DNA of 64,000 nucleotides from assembly GCF_008386495.1 (NCBI RefSeq), contig NZ_VTHJ01000037.1, positions 30,223 through 94,222 of the forward strand, given 5' to 3'. The translations under genes were made by a program, and so were the position numbers. The DNA is from Streptomyces tailanensis (GTDB lineage: Bacteria; Actinomycetota; Actinomycetes; Streptomycetales; Streptomycetaceae). Each line of letters begins with the position of its first letter. The stretch's first letter is position 1. Shown in pieces: positions 45,039 to 53,392 of the stretch. Below the pieces are notes generated by a model. It worked only from the letters and a program-made list of their open reading frames with translations, was not told the DNA's origin and did no database searches.

Positions 45039-45434
45039 ATGAGCCGAGACGGGCAGGGAAGAAGCCACTGGTTCGACGACGAGGCCGGACCGGTGGTCCG
45101 GCCGTACGCGATGACGCGTGGCCGGACCAGCCACGCGGTCCAGCACCGCCTCGATCTGATCGCCGTGGTCGTCACGGAACCGCATGTCGACGACCCGGAG
45201 GAGGACCACGCGCTGGCCCCGGAGCACGTCCGTATCGTCGAGCTCTGCCGTGACACCCCGCAGTCGGTCGCCGAACTCGGCGCCGAGCTGGACCTGCCCG
45301 TCGGCGTGGTGCGCGTCCTCGTGGGAGACCTCGTGGACGAGGAAATGGTCCACGTGACACGTCCCGTACCGCCTGCCGAGCTGGTGGACGAGAGTATTCT
45401 GCGCGACGTGATCAACGGCCTCCGGGCGCTCTGA
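45039..45434 (+). CDS. cvnC: CvnC: DUF742-family protein
   Basis: 131 aa DUF742 protein with the typical N-terminus GPVVRPYAMTRGRTSHAVQH. A winged-helix-like second half follows (EHVRIVELCRDTPQSVAELG, VGVVRVLVGDLVDEEMVHV). It is the third conservon component, with an undefined molecular role and possible DNA- or partner-binding. It is followed 24 bases later by a 5-oxoprolinase gene rather than directly by cvnD. Confidence 0.93.
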   Translation: MSRDGQGRSHWFDDEAGPVVRPYAMTRGRTSHAVQHRLDLIAVVVTEPHVDDPEEDHALAPEHVRIVELCRDTPQSVAELGAELDLPVGVVRVLVGDLVDEEMVHVTRPVPPAELVDESILRDVINGLRAL

Positions 45435-45458
45435 GCAGCGCGGAAGCGGAGTGGATAC

Positions 45459-48400
45459 GTGACAGGCTGGCAGTTCTGGGTCGATCGGGGCGGCACCTTC
45501 ACCGACGTCGTCGCACGGCGCCCGGACGGCCGCCTGCTCACACACAAGCTCCTCTCCGACAACCCCGCGCGGTACGCGGACGCGGCCGTCGCCGGCGTTC
45601 GTGAACTCCTCGACGGCTCCGATGCCCCCATCGAGGCCGTCCGCATGGGCACCACCGTCGCCACCAACGCCCTCCTGGAGCGCACGGGAGAGCGCACCCT
45701 CCTCGTCATCACCCGCGGTTTCCGCGACGCTCTGCGCATCGCCTACCAGAACCGGCCCCACATCTTCGCCCGCGAGATCGAACTCCCCGAGCTGCTGCAC
45801 GAGCGTGTCGTCGAGGTCGACGAGCGCATCGCCGCCGACGGCACGGTGCTGCGCGCCCCCGACCTGGACGCCCTCGCGGGGCCGCTCCATCAGGCGTACG
45901 CCGACGGGATCCGTGCCGTGGCCGTCGTCTGCATGCACAGCCACCTCCACCCCGCCCATGAACAGGCGGTCGGCGAGCTGGCCGCCCGGATCGGCTTCCC
46001 CCAGATCTCGCTCTCCAGCGAGGTCAGCCCCTTGATGAAGATCGTCCCCCGGGGTGACACGGCCGTCGTCGACGCCTACCTGTCGCCCGTGCTGCGCCGC
46101 TACGTGCGCCACGTCGCCGACGAACTCCGAGGCGTACGGCTGATGTTCATGCAGTCCAACGGCGGGCTCGCCGAAGCCGGGCAGTTCCGCGGCAAGGACG
46201 CCATCCTCTCCGGGCCGGCGGGCGGCATCGTGGGCATGGCCCGTATGTCGCAACTCGCCGGCTTCGACCGCGTCATCGGCTTCGACATGGGGGGCACCTC
46301 CACCGACGTCTCGCACTTCGCGGGCGAGTACGAGCGGGTCTTCACCACACAGATCGCGGGCGTACGACTGCGGGCGCCCATGCTGGACATCCACACCGTC
46401 GCCGCGGGCGGTGGCTCGGTCCTGCACTTCGACGGCTCCCGCTACCGCGTAGGGCCGGACTCGGCGGGCGCGTCCCCCGGCCCCGCCTGCTACCGGGGCG
46501 GCGGCCCGCTCACGGTCACCGACGCCAACATCATGCTCGGCCGCATCCAACCCGCCCACTTTCCCAGCGTGTTCGGTCCCGACGGCGACCGACCGCTCGA
46601 CGACGCCCTGGTCCGGACCCGCTTCGCAGACCTCTCGCGCCAGATCCGGGCCGACACGGGCGACGACCGCACGCCCGAGCAAGTCGCCGAGGGTTACCTG
46701 CAGATCGCCGTCGCCAACATCGCCAACGCGGTCAAGCGGATCTCCGTCCAGAAGGGTCACGACGTCACCCGCTACGCACTCACCACCTTCGGTGGTGCGG
46801 GCGGCCAGCACGCGTGCATGGTCGCCGACTCGCTCGGCATCCGCACGGTCCTCGTCCCGCCCATGGCCGGGGTGCTCTCCGCCCTCGGTATCGGCCTCGC
46901 CGACACCACCGCCATGCGTGAACAGTCCGTGGAGGTGCCGCTGGAGCCCGCCTCGATGCCCGGCGTCCAGAGCACCGCCGACGACCTGGAGGGCGCCGCC
47001 CGCGCCGAACTCCTCGCCGAGGACGTCCCCGAGGACCGGATCCGGGTCACCCGCCGCGCCCAACTCCGCTACGACGGCACGGACACCGCCCTCGGTGTCG
47101 GACTCGCCGAGCCCGACACCATGCGGCGCGCCTTCGAAGAACGTCATCGCGCCACGTACTCCTTCACCCTCGACCGACCGATCGTCGTCGAAGCCCTCTC
47201 CGTGGAAGCCACCGGCCTCACCGCACCCCCCGATCTCTCCGCCCTCGCCCCTTACGAAGGCCGCACCACCACCCCGGAGACGGTCAGCCTCCACACGGGC
47301 GGCGCCTGGCTCGACGTGCCACTGCACCGCCGTGAGGGACTGCCCCCCGGCGAAACCGTCACCGGCCCCGCGATCATCACCGAGGTCGGCGCGACGACCG
47401 TCGTCGACGACGGCTGGCGGGCCGCGACGACCCACGACGGGCATCTGGTCATGGAACGCGCGGCAGTCACGGAGAGTTCCGATATCGACACGGAAAGTGA
47501 TCCGGTTCTGCTGGAGGTCTTCAACAACCTCTTCATGTCGATCGCCGAGCAGATGGGCGCCCGCCTGGAGTCGACCGCCCAGTCGGTGAACATCAAGGAG
47601 CGCCTCGACTTCTCCTGTGCCCTCTTCGACCCCGACGGCAACCTTGTCGCCAACGCCCCCCACATCCCGGTGCACCTGGGCTCCATGGGCACCAGCGTCA
47701 AGGAGGTCATCCGCCGACGCGGCACCTCCATGCGCCCGGGCGACACCTACGCGGTCAACGACCCGTACCACGGCGGCACCCACCTGCCCGACGTCACGGT
47801 GATCACCCCGGTCTTCGCCCCGGAGGGCGACCGCGTCCTGTTCTACGTCGCCTCACGCGGCCACCACGCCGAGATCGGCGGCATCCAGCCGGGCTCCATG
47901 CCGGCGAACAGCCGCACCATCGACGAGGAGGGCATCCTCTTCGACAACTGGCTCCTCGCCGAGAACGGCCGCTTCCGCGAGCGGGAAACCCTCCGCCTGC
48001 TCACCGAGGCCCCGTACCCCTCCCGCAATCCGCAGACCAACCTCGCCGACCTGCGCGCCCAGATCGCGGCCAACCGGAAGGGCGTCGACGAAGTCGCCCG
48101 CATGATCGACGACTTCGGGCTCGACGTCGTCCAGGCTTACATGAGGCACGTCCAGGACAACGCCGAGGAATCGGTCCGCCGCGTCATCGACGCCCTGGAC
48201 GACGGCGAGTACGCCTACGCGACCGACTCCGGCGCCGTCATCCGCGTACAGGTGCGTGTGGACCGCGAGAACCGCTCCGCGACCATCGACTTCACCGGCA
48301 CCTCCGCGCAGCTCAGCGGCAACTTCAACGCCCCCTTCGCGGTGGTCAACGCGGCCGTCCTCTATGTCTTCCGTACCCTCGTCGCCGACGACATCCCGCT

Positions 48401-49076
48401 CAACGACGGCTGCCTGCGCCCCCTGAACATCGTCGTCCCGCCCGGCTCGATGCTCGCCCCCCAACCCCCGGCCGCCGTCGTCGCGGGCAACGTCGAGACC
48501 TCACAGGCCATCACGGGCGCCCTCTACGCCGCCCTGCGCGTCCAGGCCGAGGGGTCCGGCACCATGAACAATGTCACCTTCGGCAACGAACGCCACCAGT
48601 ACTACGAGACCGTCGCCTCCGGCTCCGGCGCGGGCGACGGCTTCCCGGGCGCACCCGTCGTACAGACCCATATGACCAACTCCCGGCTCACCGACCCCGA
48701 GGTCCTGGAGTGGCGTCTGCCCGTCCTGCTCGACGAATTCGCCGTCCGGCAGGGCAGCGGCGGCGCGGGACGGTGGCGCGGAGGCGACGGGGCCGTTCGC
48801 CGCATCCGGTTTCACGAGCCGATGACCGTCTCCACGCTGTCGCAGCACCGTAGGATCCCGCCCTACGGCATGGCCGGCGGCGCACCCGGAGCCCTCGGCG
48901 CCAACCGGGTGGAGCGCGCGGACGGCAGCGTCGTGGAACTCGGCGGAAGTGATTCGGCAGAGGTCGGCCCCGGCGACGTACTAGTCATCGAAACCCCGGG
49001 CGGCGGGGGCTACGGTCCACCGTCGCGCGACAACCATCCAGCAGGAGAAGAGACCGATGATCCTCGGGCGCACTGA
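45459..49076 (+). CDS. 5-oxoprolinase / hydantoinase, fused A+B type
   Basis: 1205 aa, the full length of eukaryote-like ATP-dependent 5-oxoprolinase (OPLAH), with HyuA and HyuB halves fused. The A half begins FWVDRGGTFTDVVARRPDGR (actin-like ATPase fold). It includes MGTTVATNALLERTGERTLL, RVIGFDMGGTSTDVSHF and FGGAGGQHACMVADSLGI. The B half starts near residue 680 (PVLLEVFNNLFMSIAEQMGA) and has NDPYHGGTHLPDVTVITPVF and ETPGGGGYGPP near the end. The reaction is 5-oxoproline to glutamate, or the related hydantoin ring opening. It is embedded between cvnC and cvnD, and its last 20 bases overlap cvnD. GTG 45459 is chosen for the GGAG about 8 bases upstream. Confidence 0.92.
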   Translation: MTGWQFWVDRGGTFTDVVARRPDGRLLTHKLLSDNPARYADAAVAGVRELLDGSDAPIEAVRMGTTVATNALLERTGERTLLVITRGFRDALRIAYQNRPHIFAREIELPELLHERVVEVDERIAADGTVLRAPDLDALAGPLHQAYADGIRAVAVVCMHSHLHPAHEQAVGELAARIGFPQISLSSEVSPLMKIVPRGDTAVVDAYLSPVLRRYVRHVADELRGVRLMFMQSNGGLAEAGQFRGKDAILSGPAGGIVGMARMSQLAGFDRVIGFDMGGTSTDVSHFAGEYERVFTTQIAGVRLRAPMLDIHTVAAGGGSVLHFDGSRYRVGPDSAGASPGPACYRGGGPLTVTDANIMLGRIQPAHFPSVFGPDGDRPLDDALVRTRFADLSRQIRADTGDDRTPEQVAEGYLQIAVANIANAVKRISVQKGHDVTRYALTTFGGAGGQHACMVADSLGIRTVLVPPMAGVLSALGIGLADTTAMREQSVEVPLEPASMPGVQSTADDLEGAARAELLAEDVPEDRIRVTRRAQLRYDGTDTALGVGLAEPDTMRRAFEERHRATYSFTLDRPIVVEALSVEATGLTAPPDLSALAPYEGRTTTPETVSLHTGGAWLDVPLHRREGLPPGETVTGPAIITEVGATTVVDDGWRAATTHDGHLVMERAAVTESSDIDTESDPVLLEVFNNLFMSIAEQMGARLESTAQSVNIKERLDFSCALFDPDGNLVANAPHIPVHLGSMGTSVKEVIRRRGTSMRPGDTYAVNDPYHGGTHLPDVTVITPVFAPEGDRVLFYVASRGHHAEIGGIQPGSMPANSRTIDEEGILFDNWLLAENGRFRERETLRLLTEAPYPSRNPQTNLADLRAQIAANRKGVDEVARMIDDFGLDVVQAYMRHVQDNAEESVRRVIDALDDGEYAYATDSGAVIRVQVRVDRENRSATIDFTGTSAQLSGNFNAPFAVVNAAVLYVFRTLVADDIPLNDGCLRPLNIVVPPGSMLAPQPPAAVVAGNVETSQAITGALYAALRVQAEGSGTMNNVTFGNERHQYYETVASGSGAGDGFPGAPVVQTHMTNSRLTDPEVLEWRLPVLLDEFAVRQGSGGAGRWRGGDGAVRRIRFHEPMTVSTLSQHRRIPPYGMAGGAPGALGANRVERADGSVVELGGSDSAEVGPGDVLVIETPGGGGYGPPSRDNHPAGEETDDPRAH

Positions 49077-49662
49077 GCGCGGCAAACCTCCGGTCGAGCC
49101 CGTCACGCTCAAGATCCTCGTGGCCGGCGGCTTCGGCGTGGGCAAGACGACCTGTGTCGGCGCGGTCAGCGAGATCAAGCCGCTGCGTACCGAGGAGGTG
49201 CTCACCGAGGCGGGCCGCCCGTTCGACGACACCAGCGGTGTGGAGAGCAAGTCGACCACCACCGTCGCCATGGACTTCGGGCGTATCACCCTCCGTGAGG
49301 ACCTCGTCCTGTACCTGTTCGGGACCCCCGGCCAGGACCGTTTCTGGTTCTTGTGGGACGAGTTGGCCACCGGCGCCCTGGGCGCCGTGGTGCTCGCCGA
49401 CACGCGCCGCCTGGAGGACTGCTTCGCCGCCGTCGACTACTTCGAACGGCGCTCCATCCCCTTCGTGATCGGCGTCAACTGCTTCGAGGACGCCGCGCGC
49501 TACCCGCCCGAAACCGTCCGCCGGGCCCTCGACCTCGACCCCGACGTGCCGGTCGTGCTGTGCGACGCGCGTCAGCGGGAGTCCGTCAAGGAGGTCCTGG
49601 TCGCCGTCGTCCGCCACGCGATGGCGTACGCGGCGGAGCACCGCCAGGCGGTCACCACCTGA
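49057..49662 (+). CDS. cvnD: CvnD: small Ras-like GTPase of the conservon
   Basis: 201 aa. P-loop GGFGVGKTTCVGAVSEIKPL (Gly24 to Thr32), switch region ESKSTTTVAMDFGR, G3-like LFGTPGQDRFWFLWDEL and a base-recognition loop around GVNCFEDAARYPP. This is the MglA/CvnD G-protein expected to cycle at the membrane under CvnA/B control. ATG 49057 has AGGAGAAG 6 bases upstream, inside the end of the oxoprolinase gene, so the two are translationally linked. No CvnE P450 follows. Confidence 0.95.
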   Translation: MILGRTERGKPPVEPVTLKILVAGGFGVGKTTCVGAVSEIKPLRTEEVLTEAGRPFDDTSGVESKSTTTVAMDFGRITLREDLVLYLFGTPGQDRFWFLWDELATGALGAVVLADTRRLEDCFAAVDYFERRSIPFVIGVNCFEDAARYPPETVRRALDLDPDVPVVLCDARQRESVKEVLVAVVRHAMAYAAEHRQAVTT

Positions 49663-49664
49663 AG

Positions 49665-49702
49665 CACGGCCCGTACCCCCGCCGACAGGGGTACGGGCCG
49701 TG
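49665..49702. terminator. Bidirectional terminator between cvnD and glpK
   Basis: A 15-bp perfect stem CACGGCCCGTACCCC / GGGGTACGGGCCGTG with an 8-base loop, starting 2 bases after the cvnD stop. It faces the convergent glpK gene. No T-tract is present. Confidence 0.8.
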
Positions 49703-49770
49703 GCTTCATGGCACGCGCGTGTGGAGCCCGCTCCGCGGAAACGACCCGTACGCGCGCGTGGACCTTGTTT

Positions 49771-51291
49771 TCAGCTCGCGTCGTCCTCGTGCCAGCCGAA
49801 GCTCTTCTCCACCGCCTTGCGCCAGTTGTGGTACTCGCGGTCGCGGACGGAGGCCTCCATGGCCGGCGTCCACTCGACGTCCTTCTGCCAGTGCGACTTG
49901 AGCTCGTCGAGGTCGTTCCACACCCCGGTCGCGAGCCCGGCGGCGTACGCGGCTCCCAGACAGGTCGTCTCGGAGACCTTGGGCCGGATCACCGGCGCGT
50001 CGAGGACGTCCGCCTGGTGCTGCATCAGCAGGTTGTTCTTGGTCATGCCGCCGTCGACCTTGAGGGTCGTGATGTGCACCCCCGAGTCCTGGAACATGGC
50101 GTCCACCACTTCCCGCGTCTGCCAGCTCGTCGCCTCCAGGACCGCGCGCGCGAGATGGGCCTTCGTGACGTACCGCGTCAACCCGGTGATGACGCCGCGC
50201 GCGTCGGAGCGCCAGTAGGGCGCGAACAGACCGGAGAACGCGGGCACGATGTACGCCCCGCCGTTGTCGTCGACGCTTGCCGCCAGGGTCTCGATCTCAT
50301 CGGCGGTACGGATGATGCCGAGTTGGTCGCGGAACCACTGCACCAGGGCGCCGGTGATCGCGATCGACCCCTCCAGGCAGTACACCGGCGCCTCACCGCC
50401 GATCTTGTACCCCATGGTGGTGAGCAGCCCGCTCTTCGACGGCACGGGCCGGTTCCCGGTGTTGAGCAGCAGGAAGCTGCCGGTGCCGTAGGTGTTCTTC
50501 GCGGTGCCCACGTCGTAGCAGGCCTGTCCGAACACCGCAGCCTGCTGGTCGCCGAGCGCCGACGCGACGGGAACACCCGCGAGCTGGCCCACGGCGGTGC
50601 CGTACACCTCGGCGGAGGACCTGATCTCCGGAAGGACCGCCTGCGGGACGTTCATCGCCGAGAGGATCGATGGGTCCCACTGCAGGGTCTCCAGGTTCAT
50701 CAGCATGGTGCGCCCGGCGTTGGTGACGTCGGTGACGTGCCGGCCGCCGTCGACGCCACCGGTCAGGTTCCAGATCAGCCAGGAGTCGATCGTGCCGAAG
50801 GCGATCTCGCCGCGCTCGGCTCGGGCCCTGAGCCCCGGCACGTTGTCGAGCAGCCAGGCGGCCTTCGGACCGGAGAAATAGCTCGCCAGGGGCAGACCGG
50901 TCTGCTCACGGAAACGATCCTGCCCGTCCGAGCCGCCGAGTTCGTTGCAGAGCGCGGAGGTACGGGTGTCCTGCCAGACGATCGCATTGTGCACGGGTTT
51001 GCCCGTGGCGCGGTCCCACAGCACCGTCGTCTCACGCTGGTTGGTGATACCGAGCGCGCTGACCTGGTCCGCGCGCAGGCCCGCCTTGGCGATCGCCCCG
51101 GCGACCACCGCCTGCACCTTCGACCAGATCTCGGTCGCGTCGTGCTCCACCCAGCCCGGCTTGGGGAAGATCTGGCGGTGTTCCCGCTGGTCGACGGCGA
51201 CGATCGCGCCGTTCCGGTCGAAGATGATGCAACGGCTCGAGGTGGTGCCCTGGTCGATGGCGGCGACGTACTTCTGGGCGTTGTCCGGCAT
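49771..51291 (-). CDS. glpK: Glycerol kinase
   Basis: 506 aa FGGY-family kinase that phosphorylates glycerol to glycerol-3-phosphate. N-terminal AAIDQGTTSSRCIIFDRNG, substrate-site NQRETTVLWDRATGKPVHNA and IVWQDTRT, FGTIDSWLIWNLTGG, GDQQAAVFGQ, and the C-terminal nucleotide site LKVDGGMTKNNLLMQHQADV are all present. The length is standard. glpF is 30 bases upstream, so uptake and phosphorylation are coupled. No glpD or gylR-type regulator is adjacent. Confidence 0.97.
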   Translation of the reverse strand: MPDNAQKYVAAIDQGTTSSRCIIFDRNGAIVAVDQREHRQIFPKPGWVEHDATEIWSKVQAVVAGAIAKAGLRADQVSALGITNQRETTVLWDRATGKPVHNAIVWQDTRTSALCNELGGSDGQDRFREQTGLPLASYFSGPKAAWLLDNVPGLRARAERGEIAFGTIDSWLIWNLTGGVDGGRHVTDVTNAGRTMLMNLETLQWDPSILSAMNVPQAVLPEIRSSAEVYGTAVGQLAGVPVASALGDQQAAVFGQACYDVGTAKNTYGTGSFLLLNTGNRPVPSKSGLLTTMGYKIGGEAPVYCLEGSIAITGALVQWFRDQLGIIRTADEIETLAASVDDNGGAYIVPAFSGLFAPYWRSDARGVITGLTRYVTKAHLARAVLEATSWQTREVVDAMFQDSGVHITTLKVDGGMTKNNLLMQHQADVLDAPVIRPKVSETTCLGAAYAAGLATGVWNDLDELKSHWQKDVEWTPAMEASVRDREYHNWRKAVEKSFGWHEDDAS

Positions 51292-51321
51292 GACATCCCC
51301 TCACGTCTTACGTCGGTTGCG

Positions 51322-52107
51322 TCAGAAGGCTGCGTTGTAGACGAGGCCCGCGAGAACTCCGCCGACCAGTGGGCCGATGACCGGGATCCAGGCGTAACCC
51401 CAGTCGGAGGTGCCCTTGTTCGGGATCGGCAGGAACGTGTGCACGATGCGCGGGCCGAGGTCGCGCGCCGGGTTGATCGCGTAGCCGGTGGGCCCGCCGA
51501 GGGAGAGACCGATGCCGACCACCAGGAACGACACCAGCAGGATCGAGATGCCGGAGCCGTAGATTCCGGCCTCTTCGCCGGGGATCTGGCCGATGCCGAT
51601 GCCCGTGTTCCGTCCGAAGGCGAGGATCGGCAGGACCAGGGCGATCGTCGCGATGATCTCGGTGATCAGGTTGGCGACCGGGTTCCGGATCTCCGGGATG
51701 GTGGAGAAGATTCCGAGGGTCGGCGTCGGCTCCTCCGCCGTACCCTCCGTGGTGCCCTGCTCGCGGATGTTCGCCTGGAACTGCGCGAGATAGACCAGGT
51801 AGGCGAGGACCGCGCCGAGCATCGCGCCCACCATCTGGCCCAGTAGATAGACCCAGACCTTGTCCCACGTCTCCGTGTCGACCGCGATGCCGATGGTCAC
51901 CGCCGGGTTGAGGTGCCCGCCCGACAGGGGAGCGGCGGTGTAGGCGCCCGCCAACACGGCGAAGCCCCAGCCGAACGCGATGACGATCCAGCCCGATGCC
52001 CTCGACTTCGAGAACCTGAGCGTGACGGCGGCGCACACACCGGCGCCGAAAAGAATCAGGATCGCCGTACCGATGACCTCACCGACGAATATGTCTCCGT
52101 TGCTCAT
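51322..52107 (-). CDS. glpF: Glycerol uptake facilitator (aquaglyceroporin)
   Basis: 261 aa MIP-family channel with six membrane helices. The two pore NPA motifs are in LSGGHLNPAVTIGIA and TGYAINPARDLGPR. The Asp following the second NPAR is characteristic of glycerol-conducting members. First gene of a two-gene operon with glpK. Confidence 0.96.
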   Translation of the reverse strand: MSNGDIFVGEVIGTAILILFGAGVCAAVTLRFSKSRASGWIVIAFGWGFAVLAGAYTAAPLSGGHLNPAVTIGIAVDTETWDKVWVYLLGQMVGAMLGAVLAYLVYLAQFQANIREQGTTEGTAEEPTPTLGIFSTIPEIRNPVANLITEIIATIALVLPILAFGRNTGIGIGQIPGEEAGIYGSGISILLVSFLVVGIGLSLGGPTGYAINPARDLGPRIVHTFLPIPNKGTSDWGYAWIPVIGPLVGGVLAGLVYNAAF

Positions 52108-52517
52108 GGCGGCTCCTAGGCCCCGGCCCGGAGTGATCGACCCCGGACCTACCGTGCAGGGTGCGTTCCCATGGCTACTTCAGCCGAGGGCAGGGAGGGT
52201 CCCGCGCCCCGCCCGGCGTCCGTGACGAGCGTGCCGTCGCAGCCGAATCGCCCGTGGGGGATGGCTCGTTGCGCAGGCGGGAAGCCCGAGCGGCGCAGTG
52301 CACAAAGACGCCCGAATGCGGCGATGCCGACCGACACCGGAAGTGTTCACCGGCACTCCGGGGGCGTCAAGAACACGGACGACAACGGTTGGCGGCGGCT
52401 ACGGGGCGCACACGCCCGCGCGATGGCGGACCCGGGCTTGTGAAGGGGCAGCGCAGGGCCGAGTGTTCGCATGGGGAGAGGGCTTTCCACGTTGTCCCGC
52501 CTCGCAGACCTGCCGTT
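52108..52517. other. Region upstream of glpF with no supported gene
   Basis: 410 bases between the glpF start and the end of the GGDEF-like pseudogene. It must carry the glpFK promoter. Frames present have shuffled, Arg/Pro-rich composition. No riboswitch or clear operator was recognised. Confidence 0.4.
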
Positions 52518-53363
52518 CTACGAATTCGCTGGCCGTCCCCGCCCTGCCGTCCACGAAGCCGCTGGCCGTCCCCGCCCGGGTCCCACGGTCTGGGAGCCCC
52601 GCCGGATCTCGTGCCCCGGCGCCCCGGCCCGCCCAAGCCCCCAACTGGCCGCGCCCAGCGCCTTCGCCGCCTTCTTGAGCGGGGTCAGGCACGCGACGGC
52701 CTGCCGGTGGTCCGGGACGCTGCCGGGCGCGCACAGAACGGTCGCCGGCGAGAGCGTGACGGCATGTCCGCCTCCGGACCGGGGAGTGTCGAGCACCGCT
52801 CCGGCTAGCGGATCGAACCCCTCCGGTTCGGCGAGGAACAGGAAGTCGTCCCGCCGATGTGTCCCACCCGGGTCTCACCGGCCGCAGCTTGCCGCAACGC
52901 CCGTCCCACCGACCGGGTCAGCTCGCCCCCGGCTGCGAACCGCGCCCCGTCGTTGACGGTCAGCGGATTGAGCCCCGCCGCCTTGCCCCGGCTCTCCGCG
53001 AGCACCCGCAGCAGATCCGCGGACCGTACGACGCCCCCGCACCGCCCGAACCGGTCAACGGCTGCGACATCGTCGGACGTACGGTCCCGGTCGCCGCCCC
53101 ACACCTCGCCCGCGGACGCGGTGGCGGGCAGCAGGGCGGCCGGCCGCAGAAACTGTCGCACCGACGGCCCGGAGACCGGCGTCGAGACCCTGGGGGAGCT
53201 GCGGAACGTACACCTCCGCAGCAGGCGGCCGCGCGGGCGGCGCGTACAACTCGCTCTGCGCCAACGGGGCGCCCACCATCCCCGCGGCCGGCCTGCCGCC
53301 GAGTTCGGTATCCCGGCGGGCCTCGGCCGGCAGGTCACCGGCCTCCGGGCGCGCGAGTATCAC
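52518..53363 (-). pseudogene. Decayed CBS/GGDEF-like regulatory gene
   Basis: Three pieces in two reading frames together resemble Streptomyces proteins with an N-terminal variable region and a degenerate GGDEF domain. Piece one (from 53363) is ARPEAGDLPAEARRDTELGG onward. Piece two (about 53140-52830) reads AVDRFGRCGGVVRSADLLRV and then LNPLT joined directly to VNDGARFAAGGELTRSVGRA. The segment that should hold the GGDEF signature is therefore deleted. At about 52852 a one-base loss turns expected GGDDFLFLAEPEGFDPLAG into an early stop. Piece three (52796-52518) resumes with LDTPRSGGGHAVTLS and CLTPLKKAAKALGAASWGLG. No functional product is expected. Confidence 0.75.
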
Positions 53364-53392
53364 CTACGCCGAGTCACAGTTGACCAGCCCCG

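Noticed and set aside
43227..47783. Very long open frame antisense to cvnA-cvnB-cvnC and the oxoprolinase
   Set aside because: It is Gly/Val/Arg/Asp-rich with no domain signature. High GC keeps the opposite strand open, and the sense genes are clearly real.
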